64,000 nt of DNA from Hydrogenophaga pseudoflava. GTDB lineage: Bacteria; Pseudomonadota; Gammaproteobacteria; Burkholderiales; Burkholderiaceae_C. The stretch is taken from positions 241,408 to 305,407 of the forward strand of contig NZ_JAVHJP010000003.1 of the NCBI RefSeq assembly GCF_031020795.1, given 5' to 3'. A program made the position numbers and the translations under genes. A model generated the notes under the pieces. It searched no databases. It was not told where the DNA came from and was given only the letters and a program-made list of their open reading frames with translations. Below, in pieces: positions 42,899 through 52,127 of the stretch (position 1 is the first letter of the stretch; the number at the start of each line of letters is the position of its first letter).

Positions 42899-43870
42899 AT
42901 GCTGCTGCCCGTTGCCGCCGTGATCGCCGGACTGCTCTTGCTGATCTGGAGCGCCGACCGCTTCGTCGAGGGCGCCTCCGCCGCGGCTCAGCACTTCGCG
43001 GTGCCGCCCCTGCTGGTGGGCATGGTCATCGTGGGTTTCGGTACCTCGGCACCGGAACTGGTGGTCTCGGCCATTGCGGCCACGCAGGGCAACCCGGCGC
43101 TGGCACTGGGCAACGCCTGGGGCTCCAACATCGTCAACATGGGCCTGATCCTGGGCGTGACCGCCCTGATCGCGCCCATTCAGGTGCGATCAGTGGTGCT
43201 GCGCAAGGAGCTGCCCCTGCTGATGGCGGTGGCGGCGCTGTCCGCCCTGCTGGCCTGGGACATGACCCTCTCGCGCGGCAACGCACTGGTGCTGCTGGGG
43301 GCGTTCGTGGCGCTGATGGCCTGGTCCATCCGCGAAGCCCGGACCCACGGCGACGACGCACTGGCACAGGAGACCGCCACCGAACTGAAGGCCGGCGCCC
43401 TGCCCTTGCCGCGCGCGCTGCTGTGGCTGGTCCTGGGCCTGTTGGTGCTGGTGGCCAGCTCGCGCCTGCTGGTCTGGGGCGCGGTGGAGATCGCCCAGGA
43501 CCTGGGCATCAGCGACCTGGTGATCGGCCTGACCGTGGTGGCCATCGGCACCTCTCTGCCCGAACTGGCGTCGTGCGTGGCCGCCGCCCGCAAGGGCGAA
43601 GACGACATCGCCCTGGGCAACGTGCTGGGCTCGGGTCTGTTCAACACGCTGGCGGTGGTGGGCCTGGCCGGCACCATCGCGCCCATGGACGTGGAGTCGG
43701 CCGCGCTCACGCGCGACCTTCCGGTGATGGCCGGGCTGACGGTCCTGCTGTTCCTGATGGGGCGGGGTCGCCGCGGCCCCGGGCGCATCAACCGCATGGA
43801 AGCCGGCGGTCTGTTGGGCGTGTATGCGGTCTACACCCTCTGGCTGCTCTGGACCATGGGGCCGCGCTGA
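42899..43870 (+). CDS. Calcium/sodium antiporter (CaCA family, YrbG-like)
   Basis: A 323-residue inner-membrane cation exchanger with about ten hydrophobic segments. The two inverted alpha-repeats are clear: VGFGTSAPELVVSAIAA with ALGNAWGSNIVNMGLILG in the first half and VVAIGTSLPELASCVAAARKG with ALGNVLGSGLFNTLAVVG in the second, each with the ion-binding Glu in PEL. A basic linker (REARTHGDDALAQETATELK) separates the halves. It matches YrbG of E. coli. ATG at 42899 starts directly in the first helix. It is divergent from the muramidase gene by 64 bases. Confidence 0.92.
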   Translation: MLLPVAAVIAGLLLLIWSADRFVEGASAAAQHFAVPPLLVGMVIVGFGTSAPELVVSAIAATQGNPALALGNAWGSNIVNMGLILGVTALIAPIQVRSVVLRKELPLLMAVAALSALLAWDMTLSRGNALVLLGAFVALMAWSIREARTHGDDALAQETATELKAGALPLPRALLWLVLGLLVLVASSRLLVWGAVEIAQDLGISDLVIGLTVVAIGTSLPELASCVAAARKGEDDIALGNVLGSGLFNTLAVVGLAGTIAPMDVESAALTRDLPVMAGLTVLLFLMGRGRRGPGRINRMEAGGLLGVYAVYTLWLLWTMGPR

Positions 43871-43885
43871 CAGCGCAGCAGCCTC

Positions 43886-44806
43886 TCAGCCTCGCAGGCC
43901 CTGCGCCACCGTCGGATAGCGCAGCCGCAGGCCCAGCTCGTGCTTCATGCGCTGGTTGCGCAGCCGGCGGGACTCGCTCATGAAGCTCAGCAGCACCAGC
44001 GGCAGCTGGTCACCCGCGGTGTTGCGCGCGATGCGCGGCGGCCGGGGCAGGCCGTAGAGATCGGCTGCGAAGTCGAAGTAGTCGCCCATCCGGAGCTCGG
44101 TGTCGTCCACCACGTTGATGTTGCGCCGGGTGCGACCGCGCCAGAGGGCCAGCGTGCAGGCCCGCGCCAGGTCGTCGGCGTGGATGTGGTTGGTGTAGAC
44201 GTCGTCCTCGGGCCTGAGCACCGGCGTGCCGCGACGCAGACGCTCCTGCGGCGTGCCGCCCGGCCGGTCGGGCGCATAGATGCCCGGGATGCGCAGCACG
44301 CTGCTGCGCACACCCAGGGCGCGCGCCAGCCAGTGCACCGAGGCCTCCGCGTCGACCCGGCGCCAGGCGCGTGGGGTCAGCGGCCGCGTGGGTGCCGTTT
44401 CGTCGACCCAGCGGCCCTCGCAGTCGCCATAGACGCCGGTGGTGGAGCCGTAGACCAGGGAGGCGGGCGGTGAGCGGCGGGCCAGTGCCCGCACCAGGGA
44501 GCGGGTGCGTGGGTCGGCCTGCCAGTCGGCATGCCCTTCGGACGGGGGTGGCGCGAGGTGCAGCACGCGCGTGGCCAGACCGGCCAGCCGCTGCAGGTCG
44601 GCGGGACGGTCCAGGTTGCCCACCAAGGGGGTGATGCCCTGGGCACGAAGCGCCGCGGCGTTCGCGGGGGTCGAGGTCAGCGCCAGCAGGCGCACGCGCC
44701 GGCCGGCGCCGAGCACCTGTGCGGCCCGCTGGCCCACGTCGCCGCAACCGATGATGAGCACCCGTTCGCGGCGGAATCGGGCAGGAAGGGCACCAAGAAA
44801 CGTCAT
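43886..44806 (-). CDS. NAD(P)-binding epimerase-like protein
   Basis: A 306-residue atypical extended SDR. The dinucleotide motif VLIIGCGDVGQRAA is at about residues 16-29 (GCGDVG in place of GxxGxxG); STTGVYGDCEGRWVDETAP near 120 contains the YGD segment of the family; RVDAE takes the place of the YxxxK motif, which is missing its lysine, and IPGIYAPDRPG and YTNHIHADDLA follow. Similar to YeeZ-type proteins of unknown function. It converges on the antiporter gene (15 bases) and is divergent from the 2Fe-2S reductase gene. Confidence 0.86.
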   Translation of the reverse strand: MTFLGALPARFRRERVLIIGCGDVGQRAAQVLGAGRRVRLLALTSTPANAAALRAQGITPLVGNLDRPADLQRLAGLATRVLHLAPPPSEGHADWQADPRTRSLVRALARRSPPASLVYGSTTGVYGDCEGRWVDETAPTRPLTPRAWRRVDAEASVHWLARALGVRSSVLRIPGIYAPDRPGGTPQERLRRGTPVLRPEDDVYTNHIHADDLARACTLALWRGRTRRNINVVDDTELRMGDYFDFAADLYGLPRPPRIARNTAGDQLPLVLLSFMSESRRLRNQRMKHELGLRLRYPTVAQGLRG

Positions 44807-44894
44807 GGGTTCGAATTTGGGAAAATGGCGGGTTGCCTGCGGGGGCGCCCGCGGTTCAGCATCCGTTCATCCCAATCACTGTAGCCTGTTCACC

Positions 44895-45923
44895 ATGACC
44901 TTCAGCATCACCGTCCAGCCCAGCGGCCGCCAGTTCAGCGCCGAGACCGGCGAAGCCATTCTTGCGGCCGGCATCCGCCAGGGCATCGGCCTGCCCTACG
45001 GCTGCAAGGACGGCGCCTGCGGCTCCTGCAAGTGCAAGCTGGTCAGCGGCAGCGTGACCCACGGCGCGCACCAGGCGAAGGCCCTGAGCGCGGATGAAGA
45101 AGCCGCCGGCTACATCCTCACCTGCTGCGGCGTGGCCCAGAGTGACGTGGTGCTCGAGTCGCGCCAGGTCACCGAGGCCGGCGCCTTCCCGATCAAGAAG
45201 ATGCCGGTGCGCGTGATCAGCCTGGAGCGCGCTTCGCACGACGTGATCGTGATGAGGCTGCAGCTGCCGGCGGCCGACACCTTCCAGTACCACGCTGGCC
45301 AGTACGTAGAGTTCCTGCTGCGCGACGGCGACCGCCGCAGCTACTCGATGGCCAACGCGCCGCACACCCAGGCGGCCGGCCCGCAGGTCGAGCTGCACAT
45401 CCGCCACATGCCCGGCGGCAAGTTCACGGACCACGTGTTCGGCGCCATGAAGGAGAAGGACATCCTGCGCGTGGAAGGCCCCTACGGCGGCTTCTTCCTG
45501 CGCGAGGACAGCGACAAGCCGATGGTGCTGCTGGCCTCCGGCACTGGTTTCGCGCCGATCAAGGCGATCATCGAACACATGCGCCACAAAGGCATCATGC
45601 GGCCGGCCACGCTCTACTGGGGCGGCCGCCGCCCGGCCGACCTGTACCAGTCGGCCTGGATCGAGGAACAACTGGCCGCCATGCCGAACCTGCGCTACGT
45701 GCCGGTGATCTCCGACGCCCAGCCCGAGGACGCCTGGACCGGCCGCACCGGCTTCGTGCACCGGGCGGTGCTGGAAGACACGCCCGACCTCTCCGGCCAC
45801 GAGGTCTATGCCTGCGGCGCACCGATCGTGGTGGAGTCGGCCAAACGCGACTACCTGGCCGCCAGTCTGCCCGAGGAAGCCTTCTTTGCCGACTCGTTCA
45901 CCAGCGCCAAAGACAAGATTTGA
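44895..45923 (+). CDS. CDP-6-deoxy-glucoseen reductase-like 2Fe-2S flavin oxidoreductase
   Basis: A 342-residue three-domain electron-transfer protein. The N-terminal plant-type 2Fe-2S ferredoxin (residues 1-95) has YGCKDGACGSCKCKL and LTCC; the FAD domain (100-200) has RSYSMANAP and GGKFTDHVF; the NAD(P)H domain (205-342) has LLASGTGFAPIKAIIEH and YACGAP. The plan is that of phenol hydroxylase reductase and AscD. In Burkholderiales this gene is generally annotated as AscD-like, but no dideoxysugar genes are nearby, so the partner is unknown. ATG at 44895 begins MTFSITVQPSGRQF. Confidence 0.88.
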   Translation: MTFSITVQPSGRQFSAETGEAILAAGIRQGIGLPYGCKDGACGSCKCKLVSGSVTHGAHQAKALSADEEAAGYILTCCGVAQSDVVLESRQVTEAGAFPIKKMPVRVISLERASHDVIVMRLQLPAADTFQYHAGQYVEFLLRDGDRRSYSMANAPHTQAAGPQVELHIRHMPGGKFTDHVFGAMKEKDILRVEGPYGGFFLREDSDKPMVLLASGTGFAPIKAIIEHMRHKGIMRPATLYWGGRRPADLYQSAWIEEQLAAMPNLRYVPVISDAQPEDAWTGRTGFVHRAVLEDTPDLSGHEVYACGAPIVVESAKRDYLAASLPEEAFFADSFTSAKDKI

Positions 45924-45944
45924 CCCCCCGCGCCGCCTGCGGCG

Positions 45945-46544
45945 TCAGTTCCCTAGCAGTTTCTTGATGTCGTCCGCCAGTGCCTGCGCACCGCTGCCGT
46001 AGCGGTGGTACAGGCGCAGCCGGCCCTGGGTGTCGTAGACGTAGCTGCCCGCCGAGTGGTCCATGGTGTAGCTGGTGGGCGTCTTGCCCTCGACCTTCTT
46101 GTAGTAGATGCGGAAGCTCTTGGCCACCTCGGGCAACTGGCCGGGTGCGGCGTACAGAGCCAGGAACGTGGGGTCGAAGCTGGCCATGTACTCCTTCATG
46201 ACCGCCGGCGTGTCCCGTTCGGGGTCGACGCTGACGAACAGCCCCTGAAGCTTCTCGCCGTCCGCCCCCAGCAGTTGCTTGGCCTGCGCCATCTCGCTCA
46301 TGGAGGTGGGGCACACGTCCGGGCACTGGGTGTAGCCGAAGAACACCACGACCACCTTGCCCTTGAAGTCCGCCAGCGTGCGTGGCTGGCCGTTGTGGTC
46401 GGTGAGCGAGAACCCGGTGGCGTAGTCCGCCCCCGTGATGTCGATGCCGGAGAACCCGCCGGCGCTGCCGTCCGCGGGCTTGTCGGAGCAGGCGGCCAGC
46501 AGCGTACTGCAAAAGGCCAAGGAAATCAGAAGCCGGAGTTTCAT
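45945..46544 (-). CDS. SCO1/SenC copper chaperone for cytochrome oxidase
   Basis: A 199-residue lipoprotein with lipobox LLAACS (cysteine near residue 19) and a thioredoxin-like SCO domain. The copper ligands are the CPDVCP motif (GYTQCPDVCPTSMSE, near residue 75) and the distal histidine in YTMDHSAGSYVYD. SCO proteins insert copper into the CuA site of oxidase subunit II. It is the last gene of the run SURF1 - SCO-like - ctaA - ctaB - SCO1 on the minus strand, 11 bases after ctaB. Confidence 0.92.
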   Translation of the reverse strand: MKLRLLISLAFCSTLLAACSDKPADGSAGGFSGIDITGADYATGFSLTDHNGQPRTLADFKGKVVVVFFGYTQCPDVCPTSMSEMAQAKQLLGADGEKLQGLFVSVDPERDTPAVMKEYMASFDPTFLALYAAPGQLPEVAKSFRIYYKKVEGKTPTSYTMDHSAGSYVYDTQGRLRLYHRYGSGAQALADDIKKLLGN

Positions 46545-46555
46545 GGCGGGGATGC

Positions 46556-47458
46556 TCACAGGTAATGGTCGATCAGCATCGCGGCGAAGAGCAGCGACAG
46601 GTGCCAGAGCGAGAAGCGGAAGGTCTTGCGGGCCAAGGCGTCCGAATAGTTGCGCCACAGCGCCCAGGCATGGCCGCAGAAGCCGATGCTCAGCGCCACC
46701 GCTACGGCGAGATAGAACCAGCCGCTCATGCGCATGATGAAAGGCATGAGGCAGGCGGCGAAAAGAACGAAGGTGTAGAGCAGGATCTGCAGCCGCGTGA
46801 ATTCCGAACCATGGGTCACCGGCAGCATGGGCAGCCCCGACTTGCGGTAGTCCTCCACCCGGTAGAGCGCCAGTGCCCAGAAGTGTGGCGGCGTCCAGAG
46901 AAAGATGATCAGGAACAGGATCAGCGCTTCGGGTGCGACCACCCCCGTCATCGCGGCCCAGCCCAGCACCGGCGGCATCGCGCCCGATGCCCCACCGATC
47001 ACGATGTTCTGCGGCGTCAGGGGCTTGAGGATCACGGTGTAGATCACCGCGTAGCCCACGAAGGTGGCGAAGGTCAGCCACATGGTCAGGGGGTTGACCC
47101 AGAAATACAGGATGGCCGAACCCAGCGCGCACAACGCGGCCGAGAAGCTCAGCGTCTGCACATTGCCCAGTTCGCCCTTGGCGGTGGGCCGCCAGGCGGT
47201 GCGGCGCATCTTGGCATCGATCTGTTGCTCGACCACGCAGTTGAACGCGGCGGCCGCACCGGCCACCAGCCAGATGCCCAGGCAGGCGAGCGCCGCCGTC
47301 TGCACCTGGGCCCAGCTGGGCAGGCCGGGCACGGCCAGCACCATGCCGATGAGGGCGCAGAAGACGATCAGCTGGATGACGCGCGGTTTGGTCAGCGCAT
47401 GGTATTGGCGCCAGACCGAAGGCAGGGTCGGGGCCAGGGAGGTGGGCGCGGTGCTCAT
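46556..47458 (-). CDS. ctaB: Protohaem IX farnesyltransferase (haem O synthase)
   Basis: A 300-residue UbiA-type integral membrane prenyltransferase that farnesylates haem B to haem O. Signatures are [20 protein letters not shown], the Asp-rich [22 protein letters not shown] region (read in two parts), [12 protein letters not shown] and [22 protein letters not shown] (second motif). About eight or nine transmembrane segments are visible. ATG at 47458 overlaps the ctaA stop by four bases, coupling haem O and haem A synthesis. Confidence 0.95.
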   Translation of the reverse strand: MSTAPTSLAPTLPSVWRQYHALTKPRVIQLIVFCALIGMVLAVPGLPSWAQVQTAALACLGIWLVAGAAAAFNCVVEQQIDAKMRRTAWRPTAKGELGNVQTLSFSAALCALGSAILYFWVNPLTMWLTFATFVGYAVIYTVILKPLTPQNIVIGGASGAMPPVLGWAAMTGVVAPEALILFLIIFLWTPPHFWALALYRVEDYRKSGLPMLPVTHGSEFTRLQILLYTFVLFAACLMPFIMRMSGWFYLAVAVALSIGFCGHAWALWRNYSDALARKTFRFSLWHLSLLFAAMLIDHYL

Positions 47459-48600
47459 GGGGAGGTGCGGGGAACGGTGAGCGTGGGCGCGCTCGCGGAA
47501 GAAGGGGCGGCGCGGGTGGCGGCCAGCAGTCCGGTCATCACGATCACCAGCGCGGCTGCGCCACCCGTGTGACCGACGGCGGACAGCAGCGGCCAGTCCA
47601 GCACCACATTGCTCAGACCGGTCGCCAGCTGCAGGCCGGCCAGCGCGAGCAGCCAGCGCGCCGACGCGCGCGCGCCTGGCAGGGACCAGAGTGGCCAGGC
47701 CAGCCCAACCAGGGCCGCCAGCACGAGGTAGGCGCACAGGCGGTGCACGTAGTGGATGCCGGTGAGCGCGGCGAAGGTGATGGGCTGGCCATCGGCGTTC
47801 ATGCCCAGTTCCCGCCAGACCGTGAAGCCTTCGCTCAGGTTCATCGGCGGCCACCAGCCACCCTGGCAGGTCGGGAAGGTGTCGCAGGCCAGCACCGCGT
47901 AGTTGGTGCTGACCCAGCCGCCCAGGGCGATCTGCAGCCACAACAGCCCGTACACCAGCAGCAGCGCGCGGCGGACCGGCCGGCCCAGCATGAGTGGCGC
48001 GTGCCCCTGCACACCCAGGTCGTAGGCCACCGACTGGGCTCTGAGCAAGGCCAGCAGCACCAGGCCCCCGAGCAGATGCAGGGTGACGATGGCTGGGAAC
48101 AGCTTCATGGTCACGGTGAGCGCGCCGAACGCCCCCTGCAGACAGACCCAGAACAGGGTCAGCCACGCCCAGCCGGGGGACACGCTCAGACGTCGGCGCT
48201 CGATCCAGCTGGTCACCGCCAGCACCAGGATGAGCACGCCCACCGCGGTGGCCAGGTAGCGGTGGATCATCTCGATCCAGGCCTTGCTGTGGGTGACCGG
48301 CCCGGTCGGCATGGCCTGTTGCGCCGCCGAGATGGAGGCGTGCGCCCCCACCGGACTGGCGCTGCCGTAGCAGCCCGGCCAGTCGGGGCAGCCCAGGCCG
48401 GAGTCGGTCAGGCGCGTGAAGGCACCGAACAGCACGAGGTCAAAGGTCAGGAACAGGGTCAGCAGGGTCAGTGCGCGCAGCCGCTGCGCGCCGCTGGCGC
48501 GGCGGTGGCGCAGCCACACCCAGGCCAGCGGCCCGAGCGCGATCACCGCGCCCAGGAGCATCAGCCGCAAGGCGGGCGAAAGGTCGTACAGCTCAACCAT
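47455..48600 (-). CDS. ctaA: Haem A synthase (COX15/CtaA)
   Basis: A 381-residue membrane enzyme oxidising the C8 methyl of haem O to make haem A. It has about eight transmembrane segments and the conserved haem-binding His residues in [37 protein letters not shown] and [28 protein letters not shown] and [15 protein letters not shown] are the cysteine-bearing loop motifs. The size is typical of the type found in proteobacteria. Followed by ctaB with a four-base overlap. Confidence 0.94.
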   Translation of the reverse strand: MVELYDLSPALRLMLLGAVIALGPLAWVWLRHRRASGAQRLRALTLLTLFLTFDLVLFGAFTRLTDSGLGCPDWPGCYGSASPVGAHASISAAQQAMPTGPVTHSKAWIEMIHRYLATAVGVLILVLAVTSWIERRRLSVSPGWAWLTLFWVCLQGAFGALTVTMKLFPAIVTLHLLGGLVLLALLRAQSVAYDLGVQGHAPLMLGRPVRRALLLVYGLLWLQIALGGWVSTNYAVLACDTFPTCQGGWWPPMNLSEGFTVWRELGMNADGQPITFAALTGIHYVHRLCAYLVLAALVGLAWPLWSLPGARASARWLLALAGLQLATGLSNVVLDWPLLSAVGHTGGAAALVIVMTGLLAATRAAPSSASAPTLTVPRTSP

Positions 48601-48601
48601 G

Positions 48602-49267
48602 TCAGCGCCCGGCCTTGTCCCAGAATGCCGACGCCCTCAGCAGGCGGTCGAGGTCGCGCTTGACCTGCTTCGGATCGGCCTGCGCCGGAAAGCGCATCAT
48701 CCAGTTGCCGATGGGATCGACCACATACAGGTGGTCCTCCAGCTGGTGGCCCTCCGCGGGCTGCAGCCAAGTCGCCAGCGCGGGCGCATCCACGTGCAAC
48801 ACGGTCGCATGCGACGTCGCCTGTTTCAGGGGTTGGGACAGTTCGGCACTGCCCGTGCGCAGCCACACCCAGTCCAGCCGGTCCTTGTCCTTGCCCAGGG
48901 TCTCGCGCAGCTGCCGCTGCAGGTAGAGGTGCTTCTGGCAGGCCTCGTTGCAGGCCGAGTCGGCGACACTGATGAGCAGCCACTGGTTCTTCAGCTGGGT
49001 CAGCGGCACGGACCGGCCACTGGCATCGGTGCCCACAAGATCAGGCAGCGGCCGTTGCGGGTCGATCAGTTCGCCGTAGTTGCGACGGCCCTCCGGCCGG
49101 ATCACGTAGTAGGTGAAATAGGACGCGATCACCGGCGAGGCGCACACCAGCAGGAGCAGCAGCATCTTCCAGCGACCGGCCCGGGTGGCGGCACTGGTGT
49201 CCGGTGCGTCGGCCCTGGGCAGGCTGTGCACCGTCAGGGTCAGGGGTTCATCGGTGGTCTTGGCCAT
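48602..49267 (-). CDS. Second SCO/thioredoxin-like cytochrome oxidase assembly protein
   Basis: A 221-residue membrane-anchored thioredoxin-fold protein. One helix (about residues 34-54, MLLLLLVCASPVIASYFTYY) is followed by a periplasmic domain with ISVADSACNEACQKHLYLQR, holding a C-x3-C pair like SCO but without the CPDVCP prolines, and DHLYVVDPIGNWMMRF with a possible His ligand. It lies between SURF1 and ctaA, with its start overlapping the SURF1 stop by 20 bases. It probably assists CuA or haem-copper assembly. The family is generally unnamed. Confidence 0.85.
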   Translation of the reverse strand: MAKTTDEPLTLTVHSLPRADAPDTSAATRAGRWKMLLLLLVCASPVIASYFTYYVIRPEGRRNYGELIDPQRPLPDLVGTDASGRSVPLTQLKNQWLLISVADSACNEACQKHLYLQRQLRETLGKDKDRLDWVWLRTGSAELSQPLKQATSHATVLHVDAPALATWLQPAEGHQLEDHLYVVDPIGNWMMRFPAQADPKQVKRDLDRLLRASAFWDKAGR

Positions 49268-49988
49268 GAAGCGTGCGTCGGCGACGGGGAGAAATCAGTT
49301 GGAACCAGGCGTACAGCCCGGCGGTGACCGCGCTCATGGCGAACCACTGGGCGGCGTATGCGTGGTGCTTGTGAGCAGCGGACTCGAACCGTGGCCACTC
49401 CCGGAGCAGGCCTTCGGGCGAGGCACCGGTCTGCAGCACCGAAACCGGCAGCAGATCCAGCCCGGTGTCCCTGGCCAGCGATTCGATGTCGAGATTCTGC
49501 CGGATGCGCCCCTGCTCCGCCGCACCCAGCTCGAACAGCCGGCTCGGCGGTGGGGCCAGGCGTCCGGCCACCTCCACTTCCCCCGCAGGCGTGGCGACGT
49601 CCGGCACCTGCACCCGGTCCTGGAAGTTGCGGGGCACCCAGCCCCGCTGCACCAGCAGCGCGGGCCCATTGTTCGAGAGCCGCAGCGGAGTGACCAGGAT
49701 GAAACCGCTGCGGCCGGCCATGGGCCGGTTGTCCAGAAAGACACTGGCTTGCGGCACCCATTGGCCCCGGAGCCGCACCATGCGGTGCAGCAGCGGCTCC
49801 CAGGCGCCATTGGCAGAGACCATGGCGGCCGCGTCCAGCGCGGCCATGCCCCCCCGTTCGGCGATGCCGGTCTCCAGCGCCTGCTTTTGCCCGGCGCGAG
49901 AGAGCTGCCAGATGCCCAGCGATGCAGTGAGCGCGACCGTGCCGGCGGCGGCAATGGTCACGGTCCAGAAGCGGGTGCGGGGCGACAT
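49248..49988 (-). CDS. SURF1 family oxidase assembly protein
   Basis: A 246-residue SURF1 protein, which helps place haem A in oxidase subunit I. It has the usual two transmembrane helices, one at the N-terminus (FWTVTIAAAGTVALTASLG) and one at the C-terminus (FAMSAVTAGLYAWFQLI), with a periplasmic loop between them containing LGIWQLSRAGQKQALE, FLDNRPMAGRSGFILVTPL and LLVQRGWVPRNFQDR. HHAYAAQWFAM is the conserved C-terminal family motif. First gene of the assembly operon; divergent from the DUF2909 gene. Confidence 0.92.
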   Translation of the reverse strand: MSPRTRFWTVTIAAAGTVALTASLGIWQLSRAGQKQALETGIAERGGMAALDAAAMVSANGAWEPLLHRMVRLRGQWVPQASVFLDNRPMAGRSGFILVTPLRLSNNGPALLVQRGWVPRNFQDRVQVPDVATPAGEVEVAGRLAPPPSRLFELGAAEQGRIRQNLDIESLARDTGLDLLPVSVLQTGASPEGLLREWPRFESAAHKHHAYAAQWFAMSAVTAGLYAWFQLISPRRRRTLHGQDHR

Positions 49989-50029
49989 GGAAGGCGGTGA
50001 TAAAGCTGGCAGCGGCGGATAATCCGCGC

Positions 50030-50266
50030 ATGACCTATCTTGTGATTGTGGCGTTTGTCGCCATCCTCGGCAGCCTGGCGGCGGCGCTGGTGTTCATGAT
50101 GCGCGGCGGAAGCGCCGGGGAGGAAGACGCCAAGGCCGGCCGCAAGAATCCCATGGCCAAGGCACTGGCCTTTCGCGTCGGCTTGTCCATTCTGCTGTTC
50201 GTGGTGGTGTTGCTGAGCTACTTCATGGGGTGGATCGAACCCACCGGCCTGCCGCTTCGGGGCTGA
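50030..50266 (+). CDS. DUF2909 twin-transmembrane protein
   Basis: A 78-residue protein with two hydrophobic helices (about 3-24 and 52-72) joined by a charged loop (GGSAGEEDAKAGRKNPMAKA). The family is regularly found within cytochrome oxidase loci of Burkholderiales and Pseudomonas, and is presumed an assembly or accessory factor; function is unproven. It is the only plus-strand gene in the locus and is closed by a strong bidirectional terminator. Confidence 0.87.
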   Translation: MTYLVIVAFVAILGSLAAALVFMMRGGSAGEEDAKAGRKNPMAKALAFRVGLSILLFVVVLLSYFMGWIEPTGLPLRG

Positions 50267-50284
50267 CAACGCACCGCATGAGGT

Positions 50285-50316
50285 AAAAAAACGGCGCCCT
50301 TTGGCGCCGTTTTTTT
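50285..50316. terminator. Bidirectional terminator between DUF2909 and ctaE genes
   Basis: AAAAAAACGGCGCC and GGCGCCGTTTTTTT are perfectly complementary over 14 bases around the loop CTTT, giving a hairpin with a T-tract in both directions. It ends the DUF2909 transcript on the plus strand and the ctaC-ctaD-ctaG-ctaE transcript on the minus strand. Confidence 0.93.
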
Positions 50317-50345
50317 GGGTGGGCTGCGTGGCCGCCCGGGGACCA

Positions 50346-51227
50346 TCACATCCAGTAGACGAGGATGTAGAGACCCAGCCAGACCACGTCCACGAAGTGC
50401 CAGTACCAGGCCGCCCCCTCAAAACCGAAGTGCTTCTGGGCGGTGAAATGACCCTTCTGCAGGCGCAGGGTGATGAACAGCAGCATCAACATGCCGACAA
50501 ACACGTGGAAGCCGTGGAAGCCGGTGAGCATGAAGAAGGTTGAACCGAAGACGCCAGACGACAGCTTGAGGTTCAGGTCGGCGTAGGCGTGGGCGTATTC
50601 GTAGCCTTGCACGAACAGGAACACCAGGCCCAGGATCACCGTCATCCACATGAAGGCGATGGTCTTGCCGCGGTTGCCAGCCTGCAGGGCGTGGTGGGCG
50701 ATGGTCAGCGTCACGCCCGAGGTCAGCAGCAGCGCGGTATTGATCGTGGGCAGCCAGAACGGACCCATGGTCTGGAAGGGCTCGACGATGCCGGCCGGCG
50801 AAGCGGTCGCGCCGACCTGACGGCTGGGCCAGACCGACGTGAAGTCGGGCCAGATCAGCGCGTTCTCGATGTTGCCCAGGGCCGGGACCGAGTGGGTGCG
50901 TGCCCACCACAGCGCGGTGAAGAAGGCCCCGAAGAACATCACTTCCGAGAAGATGAACCAGCTCATGCTCCAGCGGTAGGAGAGGTCGATCTTGCGACCG
51001 TACAGACCGCCTTCGCTCTCGGTCACAGCGTCACGGAACCACTGGAACAGCACCACCAGCCAGAAGGCCAGGCCGAAGGCGAGCGAGTACATGCCCCAGC
51101 CAGCGCCATTGATCCATTGACCCGCACCGAGGATCACGAAGAACAGGCCGATGGCCGCCATCACCGGGTGCCGGGATGGTCCGGGGACGAAGTAGTAGGG
51201 CGTCGTGCCGTGGGTTGCTGCTGACAT
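50346..51227 (-). CDS. ctaE: Cytochrome c oxidase subunit III
   Basis: A 293-residue seven-helix subunit III of the aa3 oxidase. Recognisable segments include YYFVPGPSRHPVMAAIGLF, SYRWSMSWFIFSEVMFFGAF, the TINTALLLTSGVTLTIAHHA helix, GYEYAHAYADL, and FFMLTGFHGFHVFVGMLML near the C-terminus, ending in AAWYWHFVDVVWLGLYILVY. ATG at 51227 is preceded by GAGGAG at a good distance; an upstream GTG two codons earlier is less likely. Last gene of the structural operon. Confidence 0.96.
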   Translation of the reverse strand: MSAATHGTTPYYFVPGPSRHPVMAAIGLFFVILGAGQWINGAGWGMYSLAFGLAFWLVVLFQWFRDAVTESEGGLYGRKIDLSYRWSMSWFIFSEVMFFGAFFTALWWARTHSVPALGNIENALIWPDFTSVWPSRQVGATASPAGIVEPFQTMGPFWLPTINTALLLTSGVTLTIAHHALQAGNRGKTIAFMWMTVILGLVFLFVQGYEYAHAYADLNLKLSSGVFGSTFFMLTGFHGFHVFVGMLMLLFITLRLQKGHFTAQKHFGFEGAAWYWHFVDVVWLGLYILVYWM

Positions 51228-51288
51228 GCTCACTCCTCAGTGCTTTCGCTGGTATGAATGAATAAAACGGTTGGATTGGGCGCCTGGA

Positions 51289-51498
51289 TCAGCCAGCCAC
51301 CCAGTTGACGATCAGGATCAGGATGCCCACGAATACCAGGGCCATCAGCACGCCCACCACCACCAGATGGATCGGGTTGAGGCGGGCGATGTCGCGCTGG
51401 TAGTCGGCCTGGCGACGGACACCGAGGAAGCCCCACAGCACCGCCTTGACGGTGCCCAGGATCGACCCCTTGCGCTCATGGACCGGTGGCGTGTTCAC
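51289..51498 (-). CDS. DUF2970 small membrane protein
   Basis: A 69-residue single-pass protein of the DUF2970 family, common between ctaG and ctaE in betaproteobacteria. GTVKAVLWGFLGVRRQADYQ is the conserved amphipathic part and VVVGVLMALVFVGILILIVN the helix. The start is GTG at 51498, overlapping the ctaG stop by four bases; the frame before it has no similarity. Likely an oxidase accessory factor, function unproven. Confidence 0.85.
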   Translation of the reverse strand: MNTPPVHERKGSILGTVKAVLWGFLGVRRQADYQRDIARLNPIHLVVVGVLMALVFVGILILIVNWVAG

Positions 51499-52106
51499 AC
51501 AGCCCCCAGAGCGGTGACCACCACGGGGGCCGGCGCACGGCCGACCATGCCTTGCGGCGCCGCCGGCACCTTGCCGCCCACCTCGAAGAAGGTGTAGGAC
51601 AGCGTGATGGTGGTGACGTCCTTGGGCAGCTTCGGATCGATCACGAAGGCCACCGGCCACTCCTTCTTTTCACCGGGCGCGAGCGTGTACTGTGTGAAAC
51701 AGAAGCACTCGAGCTTGTTGAAATGGGAGGCCGCCTGCGTGGGTGCGTAACTGGGGATCGCCTGTGCCGCCATGGTGCGGTTCTGGATGTTCTGGAACTC
51801 GTAGAGCACAGTGGTCAGTTCGCCCGGATGCACCTGCAGCGTCCGGACCGCCGGCTTGAAATGCCAGGGACCGCGTGCGTTGACATCGAATTCGACTGTG
51901 ATGGTGCGCGACCTGTCGACCTGGGTGTTGAGCACCTTGGGCTGGGCACCAGGCACCGTCCGCTCTGTCAGCGCAAGGACATTGATGCCCGTGGCTTCAC
52001 AGATGGCCTTGTACAGCGGCACCAGCGCATACCCGAAAGCGAACATGCCCAGCGTGATCACGCCGAGCTTGCCCACCATCTTCAGGTTCTCTTGCTTCAG
52101 ACCCAT
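51495..52106 (-). CDS. ctaG: Cytochrome c oxidase assembly protein CtaG (Cox11)
   Basis: A 203-residue Cox11 protein, which delivers copper to the CuB site of subunit I. An N-terminal transmembrane helix (about 10-30) is followed by YKAICEATGINV, with one conserved cysteine, and the copper-binding C-F-C-F motif in KLECFCFTQYTLAPGE, then VAFVIDPKLPKDVTTITLSY. The length is normal. It lies between the small 37-residue assembly protein gene and DUF2970. Confidence 0.94.
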   Translation of the reverse strand: MGLKQENLKMVGKLGVITLGMFAFGYALVPLYKAICEATGINVLALTERTVPGAQPKVLNTQVDRSRTITVEFDVNARGPWHFKPAVRTLQVHPGELTTVLYEFQNIQNRTMAAQAIPSYAPTQAASHFNKLECFCFTQYTLAPGEKKEWPVAFVIDPKLPKDVTTITLSYTFFEVGGKVPAAPQGMVGRAPAPVVVTALGAV

Positions 52107-52127
52107 CGCTTGCTCTCCCGGAACGGC

